Of a stretch of 64,000 bases of DNA, positions 57,310-64,000 are shown piece by piece. The notes beneath the pieces were generated by a model. The model did no database searches and had not been told where the DNA came from. It worked only from the letters and a program-made list of their open reading frames with translations. Position numbers and translations under genes: made by a program. The number at the start of each line of letters is the position of its first letter. Positions within the stretch are counted from its first letter, which is position 1. Origin of the DNA: Hermetia illucens. Lineage: Eukaryota > Arthropoda > Insecta > Diptera > Stratiomyidae. The stretch lies in contig NC_051850.1 in the NCBI RefSeq assembly GCF_905115235.1, forward strand, positions 25,297,010 through 25,361,009, in the 5' to 3' direction.

Positions 57310-58110
57310 ATAGATTCCCATTTCGAGAAGGTTTTCGACAACGTCAACGAAGAGAGAGAGAGGATTCCGAAAAAGCTAACAACTACTAAAACGATAACAT
57401 ATGATGGCGTTAAATATCGTGTATATTATCGAAGCTAATTTACCTAGGTGCACCCCAAAAATGGTGCATACTGTGGCCTTAGTGTATTTTCTTGTTGTCG
57501 GTGGCGTCCTTCATGCTGCCTTGTTCGAAGGAACTGAAGGGTTTGGAAAGAGAAGCAAGTGGAGTTAGATCAAAAATAATCACAAACAAGACCAAAGTTC
57601 ACAATGTGAAGAACCATCGCACTCTTCTTATCTGTATTAAATTTGTCTACACTGAACTTAACGCCATCCAACGCATAAATAGTGTTAGATCTGCCTTCGC
57701 TTTTTATCTAACATCTAGAAGGACGGATACTTCAACACTGACATTAAGCAGATGTTGTTCCGCACCAATTTTCTCTCAGTGCTGTTATATGGGATTAGCA
57801 CATGGAAATTGGTTACCACCCTACTGCGTTGTATGTACACTTTGGCCTGAGAAAAGTGTTAATTGGAGAAAGGAATCCACATTTGACAGGCCACATTTAA
57901 AAAAAAGGCGATAAATACATTTCTGCCTACTTAACTCAAACAGCCGAGTGAATCGCCCTAGAGACATTTGGTACAGAACTTTTCGGGAAGACCTAGAGAA
58001 AGATGGCACACATTTCGTCGAACGATAACGAATGGACGTGGGAAGGCGCTGTACACCATTTAGGGGACATTGGCCACCATGTATTTCTTCTCCCTTCAAC
58101 TTTTTCCAAT
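57310..58110 (+). mobile_element. RTE-like LINE (family B), 3' part
   Basis: TITYDGVKYRVYY (~57395), LKGLEREASGVRSKIITNKT (57535-57590), a gap, SVNWRKESTF..GHI.KKGDKYISAYLTQTAE region (57855-57945), NRPRDIWYRTFREDLEKDG (57950-58010) and EWTWEGAVHHLGDIGHHV (58030-58085). Three or more frame changes. Confidence 0.65.
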
Positions 58111-58196
58111 TTTTATGTCTTCATGCCTTGTGTAATGTCCCCAAATCGAATTCCAAAACTTCCGTAATTTTTGTGAATTCCAGCGAATGCGCGATT

Positions 58197-58225
58197 GCGA
58201 TTGCGTGTAGGCAACACGCAATCGC
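58197..58225. repeat. Perfect 12-bp inverted repeat (hairpin)
   Basis: GCGATTGCGTGT, loop AGGCA, ACACGCAATCGC. GC-rich in an AT-rich setting, 90 bp after the family B end. Confidence 0.75.
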
Positions 58226-58309
58226 GCAATTTTAGATCCTCCTACTTTAAACAACTCCCAAATGCAAGAATAATCAAAAGTTGAGGAATAAGGTAAATTT
58301 CCCAACACA

Positions 58310-58665
58310 GGTTAGTTACGCCCGGACGCAGACTCGGGTCTGATCGCCCAAAGCCTTGGAGCGTTCTCCTACTGCATCATAACCAGCAAGTCAAAGTAAA
58401 TATTGTGTCAGTACATGGAGGTCTTGATTCCGACGAGAGACTCTTCGGCCATTTGATTTTGATTCGCACGATAGGGTGCCTTTCCCTTCTGCCTAGTATC
58501 TACCTTAAATAACATCAAAACCGGTTTCAGAAAGCTACAGGTGTCTTAGGTAATCTTGTAAAATTGACTGTTGGATGTACGAAGCAAACACACGGCCATC
58601 GTCGTCAATTCCTGATAAGGTCCCCCAACGTTGCTTGGGCAAATAGTTTCGACGATTCTGTAGCC
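58310..58665. other. No gene recognised
   Basis: Spacer ahead of the LINE G fragment; part may be its decayed upstream RT. Confidence 0.35.
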
Positions 58666-58667
58666 TA

Positions 58668-58925
58668 CATAACGACAAAATCTATGGGCGATACCATGAC
58701 CATCCGGTTGTGGATCAACAGGTTACCGTGGGCAGGTCACTTAAACCGTATGGATGAGGATGGTCTAGCTCGTAAAGTCTATAAGGGAAATATCTATGGT
58801 AGAAAAAGAAAACGAGGCAGACCCTGCCTGAGATGGAGTGGTGGCGTAGGCCAGAACGCCAAACAGCTTTTAGGGCCAAACAAACTAGGCACTTCCACGG
58901 ATCAAACACTTCACGCCAAATAATG
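58668..58925 (+). mobile_element. LINE (family G), C-terminal fragment
   Basis: RLPWAGHLNRMDEDGLARKV, YKGNIYGRKRKRGRPCLRWS and GGVGQNAKQLLG, then the end of the ORF. Same C-terminus as 12178-13196 and 19541-19858. Confidence 0.75.
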
Positions 58926-59029
58926 CTTAGTTAACGCATGTCTCACATCTATGCTCATTCTCGACTAAAGACCCAATTGGTGGTGAAATACGACTTAATC
59001 AGCGACCCAGCCGAACGGCTTATGAGGGA

Positions 59030-59748
59030 GCTCCGGATCTGGACCGCGTACCGAATAAGAGCATCAGGCTTGCCATGAATGCTGGTCAGATATGTTCCCG
59101 GAGTTCGAATAGTGCATGTCCGAGGGGATATTCCTTGCATCAAAGGTGCTGTAGAAATTGTTGCCTTACTCAGATAAACCTCCATGGATGGAAAATATCT
59201 TGGAGCAAATAATTTAAAATAAATTAATCCCGATGGTCGAGAGCCAAGGAAGTTTTTCAGATCGGCAGTATGGGTTCCGTAAACTGGCTTAGCCGAACAT
59301 GTAATTTACTGACAGGGTTGTACCAACAAATATTGCGCGGTGGTGACCTGGGACGTGAGAAACCCATTCAAATTGGCCTATTGTGACCATATACAGAAGT
59401 CTCTGACTACAATTGATAGTTCCACCTATGTCCCTGCTATTGTCGATAGCTACTTGCAATAAAGGACGTGCTACTATGACACCGATGGTAGACCCAAGGG
59501 GTTCATTGTTCCGCGGGTATTCCCCAGGGTTCGGTACTAGGCCCACCACTACACACAATCATGTACAATGGTATGCTTAATCTATTGATTCAGGAGGAGG
59601 TTACAGTTGTTTGTTACGCCGACGGCATAGAACTGGTTGTGATTGCAGAACATCTTGAAGATGCTGAGTTGTACTCAAGCGAGTTTTAGTGGGTAAAAAT
59701 CCCACATTTCCCCTGTCCAGGCCACGATTTCCACCTCCTTAAAAACAA
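59030..59748 (+). mobile_element. R1-clade LINE, RT fragment with 3' UTR
   Basis: DLDRVPNKSIRLAMNAG (~59040), ENILEQII.NKLIPMVESQG and DRQYGFRKLA (59195-59290), TWDVRNPFKLAYCDHIQKSL (~59345), YYDTDGRPKGFIV (~59473), a GSVLGPLL relic, a VVCYADG-type catalytic relic (~59610; second Asp changed) and HLEDAELYSSEF. The 3' UTR has GTGGGTAAAAATCCCAC and CCACCTCCTTAAAAACAA. Confidence 0.75.
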
Positions 59749-59810
59749 GACAGACAAACAGACAGTAACCAATTATGATAACGTTTTGCTTCACACAAGA
59801 CGTTAAAAAA
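59749..59810 (+). repeat. GACA-hairpin-A-tail module at the R1 LINE 3' end
   Basis: GACAGACAAACAGACAG, then AACCAATTATGATAACG, a degraded hairpin and an A6 run. Same junction type with the R1 3' UTR as at 40039. Confidence 0.6.
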
Positions 59811-59814
59811 TAGC

Positions 59815-62255
59815 CTACCCCGGCTTCCTTCAGAGAACCCGTGGAAGTCAACTAACGATTAGGGTGCTTTCACGATAAAAGAAAAGGTTTTTAGATGTAA
59901 TTGAGTTGGAAATAAACAATTCCATCGATTATATGTATGTATGTTTGAGGTAGGAAGCAACCTATGATCAAATGTGTGTTAGGTTTATGTCGTGCCCCGG
60001 CCTCGGTTTTACTTATTATAAATATTGGTCCTTGTAAACTTTTCTGGCAGGGTCTTCCTTCTCCACTCAGATCAAAAGACTCGTATTTCTGAGTTTGCAA
60101 TATTTTCTCAAAAGATCGAGATGGTAAAATTCGCCATCACTTCCATAACCATATTATCTAATGCCCATTGCCGGAACTTCAAGATCAAGAGGCTTATATG
60201 TGGCGCCATATCTAATGAATTTTGCCAGTAATATATGCATATGTAATACATAAATTATCGCGGATGTAACCACTTCATCTGGAGATGAAAATTTGACGTC
60301 ATGAAAATTAAAAGCCAAAGGGCTACCGGTTTTTTTCCAGACTGAATAAAAGTTAATGTACCATAATAGGAACTAGATTGATCTATGTAGACCACATTCT
60401 TTAGTTTGTTGATATGCTAAACAGTTAACAGCTATGTGATAACATAAGCATATGTTGCGAAATAAAAATTGAAGCATAAACAGGTTCATATGGATGAAGC
60501 ATAACGTTCGAAAATTAATCTTATTCTATTTTCTGTTTAGCTCTAATTGTTTAGGTCAAAGACATCTAAACTATGTATCCTAAGGCAAAAAAAAGCCGTT
60601 TCGCATCCCAAAAAAAAGATAAAATATACAATAATTTACTATAACTTTAAAAAAATACTCTGATATACATACTAGAACTCCATCAGTAATTTATTTAAGC
60701 CGTGGTTTGAACTGATACGGCACATAATTTTGGACTAAAGTTTTATGTTTATATCTGACAAACTTGTTCAGAGTACGATGAACTGATCAGTAATTATTTA
60801 AATTTAATTCAATTTATTGATAAAGTTTTTAATGGTTTCGCAAATATAATAGATTTTGACTTGGAATAGGATTATTTGCTGCATAAAAGCCTCAATCGCT
60901 CCATAGACGAATTAAGTCCGCTTATGTAGTCAAGCAACATTTCATATCTGGATTTTGAGCGAAACTTCTAGAAAAATTTTTCTATAGATAGAAAGAATTC
61001 AGGCAATTTTTTCATCCAGATTTAGTATTTGACTGATATTTGGAAATAATCCTGAAAGTTTGTATTATTCCATAACAAGTTCTAAACCATAACAGTGGAC
61101 TTTTACTATCATCAAATTAGATTAAAATTAAGTTAATATGTTTTTAAAAATTACCCTTGGTATGAACGCACTTGATTTAAATTCCTATCGTTCTATCTTT
61201 AGAAATTTCGAATCTTTGTCGGCTTAACTAAAGTCTGGAATATAAGGCTAAATTTTTGAGTTTAGGCCAAGATCAAAGTCACGATTAATTAACTTATATC
61301 TGCTTCAATGGTAATAAACAAACATTTAATTGCGTTCATTTAGAATTTTAATACTTAGATAATTTTACATTTTGATATCATCATCGAGGTACCCTCTATC
61401 CATCTGTTGAAACTTGCCGGTGATAACATACACAATTTTCTTCTGGCTACCGGATCTAAATCTAATGGGGCACCTTTTCATCTGCACAATAATAGATAAA
61501 TTTATGTTTATTGTATAATTTCAATTCGAACTATAGATACTATATGAACAAATGAATAAACCACGTATGTTATTAATTGGATATGATGCTCTTTCAATCT
61601 CTAGATATAAAGGGTAGGTCACGTTACCAGCTTTTTCCTATGCAGATAAACGAAAGAAGGATCAAATATGACCCCTAGTTTCTGTTTCCTTTTTCTATTC
61701 CGCCGCTTCTCTGAATCTTCGCCAAATTATCAGAAATTATCAATTAATCCAAAAATATTGAACACGGAAAATCCAAAAAAAATCGAAACAAACCCAAATA
61801 CTTTTTCAAATGCAAATTAGTGTTTGACCACATTCCTTCCATCGGGTTTAAAAATAGATTGTAAAAAGGCCTATTATTATTCAACGATATGCATAATTGG
61901 TGCGTCTGAAAATATGTAAAGAAGAAAGATAAAGTTTCCAAGGTGATTATTCGTGATTTTTGACACGTTAGCTACAGTTGTCCATATGGCTGAATGCGAG
62001 GTGACAATTTATGCATCAATCGACTAATAAGAAACAATCTACCATCTAAATATTCCTTTAAATTATGTATAGTATAGCGGAAACCAGTTGGAGAATAATT
62101 GATCCATACAGTTTGAGCTGGATACACATACCCAGATGTGAAACAAATCACCCCAAGTGGATCTATGTACGAAACACCATTACTACTTCTCGAAATTACC
62201 CTCTAAAATGTCCTTTTCAGCCCTGTAGCCAACACTATTACGGTAACTACAACCT
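59815..62255. other. Long AT-rich spacer
   Basis: No gene recognised apart from the small candidate exon at 61365-61481. A TATGTATGTATG run near 59934. Confidence 0.45.
61365..61481 (-). other. Candidate terminal exon, minus strand
   Basis: On the minus strand ATTGTGCAG is followed by ATG (61481-61479) and 38 open codons (MKRCPIRFRSGSQKKIVYVI, then TGKFQQMDRGYLDDDIKM) to TAA at 61365-61367. Base use is more GC-rich than the spacer around it. No homology recognised. Confidence 0.25.
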
Positions 62256-62259
62256 GGTC

Positions 62260-63606
62260 ACCTTCTTCTTTGCGTATTTTCATGTTTACATGCAGGGTTC
62301 TGATGGATTGTCTTACGCACAACAGTCCCTGTATTGCACAGGTGCCAGAGCTGAAATGGTGTCACATCTCTAACGTCAAACCAATTAGATAAGCTCCAAA
62401 GGCTGGCTTGCGTGTGTATCAGTGGGCTAATGAGGACATGCCCAACGGCATCTCGAGAGGTCCTTCTGGGATTAACCCTTCTCCATCTGCACATATATAT
62501 GCAGGAAAGGAGGGCAAAATTCAGGAAGGCCGGTAGTATCAGTGAGGCGGGGAGCTGCCTAAATTGTAGGAAGATTGATATTCTTTCTAGGCGGTATCCC
62601 GAATTACTGATACCAAGGGGACAACATGACAACGAGGTTTCACTTCGATAAGAAGTTTGAAACACGTTGGAGTAACAAGGCAAACTTGGGGAGCGTGGCT
62701 GCGACATACGGTTTAAACCAGCGACTGATTACTTGGTACAGTGACGGATCCTTCAGAGCAGAGGGAGCGGGTGCCGGTGTCATTGGTCCAAGGAAAATGT
62801 ACTTTGAGCCAATGAGCAGATACACTAGCATATTCCAGGCGGAAATATACGCCATAGACAAATCTGCCTAATTTAATCTGCAAAGGAACTATAGGACGCA
62901 GAACATTGCAATTCTCACCGATAGCCAAGCAGCGATCAAAGCACTTAGGTCCAATCAGGTGAACTCTAAACTGGTGTGCGAATGCCTTGAAAGGCTATTG
63001 GCTTCTCCAACAAGGTCTGGATATTCTGGATTCCAGGACATGCTGGGTTAGAAGGCAGTGAGGCAGCGGGTGAACTAGCCAAGAAGGGAGCAGGAACGTA
63101 TTTACACGGGACAGAACCCTTCTGTGGAATCGGAAACGGCTTCATGGCTATGACCCTAAAAAATGAAGAGGAACCTACCAGGGATAGAGCAGTCCAGTGT
63201 GCTTATTGGGGGATACCCATGCGCACAAAGAATTACTCAAACGTCACCAAAACGAACCTCCAAATCATAATGGGAATTATCACTGGTCATTGTCGGCTAA
63301 ACTATCACCTAGGGAAGCTAGGGATATCTACTGACACTGCCTGCAGGTTTTGTGAGGAGTATGACGAAACGTCTATACACGTCCTGGGATAGTGTCCGGG
63401 ACTTGTGCAAAGTAGGTCGAGGCATCTGGGCGAACACTTGCCAAGCTGAAACATCTGGAAATATGGAACATACTAAAATTCCTGACGGTTATAGGCCTGC
63501 TTGAGATACTATGGTCAATAGGTATACTATAACCAGTAAAAGGGGCACAATAGTTCTTTAAGGACGCGGTGCGACTTTCCCTTAACAGAATAATAACAAT
63601 AATAGC
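62260..63606 (+). mobile_element. LOA/I-type LINE, 3' part (copy 3)
   Basis: RT thumb relic (LDKLQRLACVCISGLMRTCP, 62390-62450), RNase H (TWYSDGSF with Asp, QAEIYAID, LTDSQAAIKAL; the last Asp of NEAADELA is Gly in SEAAGELA, so probably inactive), knuckle CRFCEEYDETSIHVLG, and a 3' UTR with CACAATAGTTCTTTAAGGAC and an AATAATAACAATAAT tail. Five or so frame changes or stops. Confidence 0.8.
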
Positions 63607-63609
63607 GTC

Positions 63610-64000
63610 TTCACACAGCTGCCCTTTCATTATTAGTTTTCTATAAGGTGGCCACCACGCCATTCTCAATACGCATATAAATTCTGCAAATAGCTCCCCA
63701 GAACACAGCCGACAAACAGCTGCCAGAGACAATTTTCAAATTTATCGTGCAGCGGCTCCACATTCCATTCCAATAGTTTCCATAAAGGCCTATCAATACC
63801 ATCAATGTTCAAAAATATACATAGCAATGGATCGGAAGAATCGAAATAATGAAGCTTGTAATTTATTACTACGAACAACGGACAATATACGAAGTAGACA
63901 AGGTGATCGTGGGTTATTTTGCTAAGCTACGCTACCATTCCCCGTTTGGCTAACTATTGGGGAACGATGTTAAATCAAATGACGCTTCTGTCTATTAGTA
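63610..64000. other. No gene recognised
   Basis: Window end; short frames only. Confidence 0.4.

Overview
The window looks like insect, most likely dipteran, intergenic DNA. It has short GT-AG introns of 58-59 bp, TATA/initiator core promoters of insect type, and a dense layer of decayed LINEs of the LOA/I, R1, RTE-like and Jockey/CR1-like groups plus one mariner. I cannot name the species from sequence alone.

The only genes I can call with confidence are five copies of one small secreted-protein family: three on + (8424-8823, 14098-14651, 20621-21173) and two on - (27323-27900, 32222-32763), spaced about 5-6.5 kb apart. In each copy exon 1 codes only for the start Met. Exon 2 codes for a signal peptide followed by an Ala/Pro/Leu/Ile/Gly/Ser-rich chain with AAPA motifs, no Cys, Tyr, Asp or Glu, and a basic KKRA end. 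All five share one core promoter: an AACCGGTT-type palindrome (the Grainyhead consensus), then TATAAATA 34-35 bp on, then a TCA initiator 33 bp after the TATA start. This points to co-regulated epidermal, cuticle-like expression. A more distal promoter block is shared by copies 2-5.

Layout. 1-7740: LOA/I LINE 3' part, R1 fossil, and an RTE-like LINE that took in a Jockey/CR1-like LINE that itself took in an ~800-bp retroposon (repeat A). 8300-21430: genes 1-3; genes 2 and 3 lie in a ~5-kb tandem duplication later hit by different LINEs. 21840-27240: LINE remains. 27280-33010: genes 4 and 5 on the minus strand, with a LOA LINE carrying a nested mariner between them. 33990-42100: two R1 LINEs, repeat A copies and a strongly G/T-skewed tract. 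42100-48500: mostly AT-rich single-copy DNA with a cluster of tandem and inverted repeats (45022-45760). 48560-59810: RTE-like, Jockey/CR1-like and R1 LINE fossils. 59815-64000: AT-rich DNA and a last LOA LINE copy.

The LINE fragments do not form a working unit with the genes; they mark the age and rearrangement of the spacers. The points most worth following are the gene family with its fixed promoter geometry, and the 3' end (GACA run, hairpin, A-tail) that repeat A seems to share with the R1-type LINEs.
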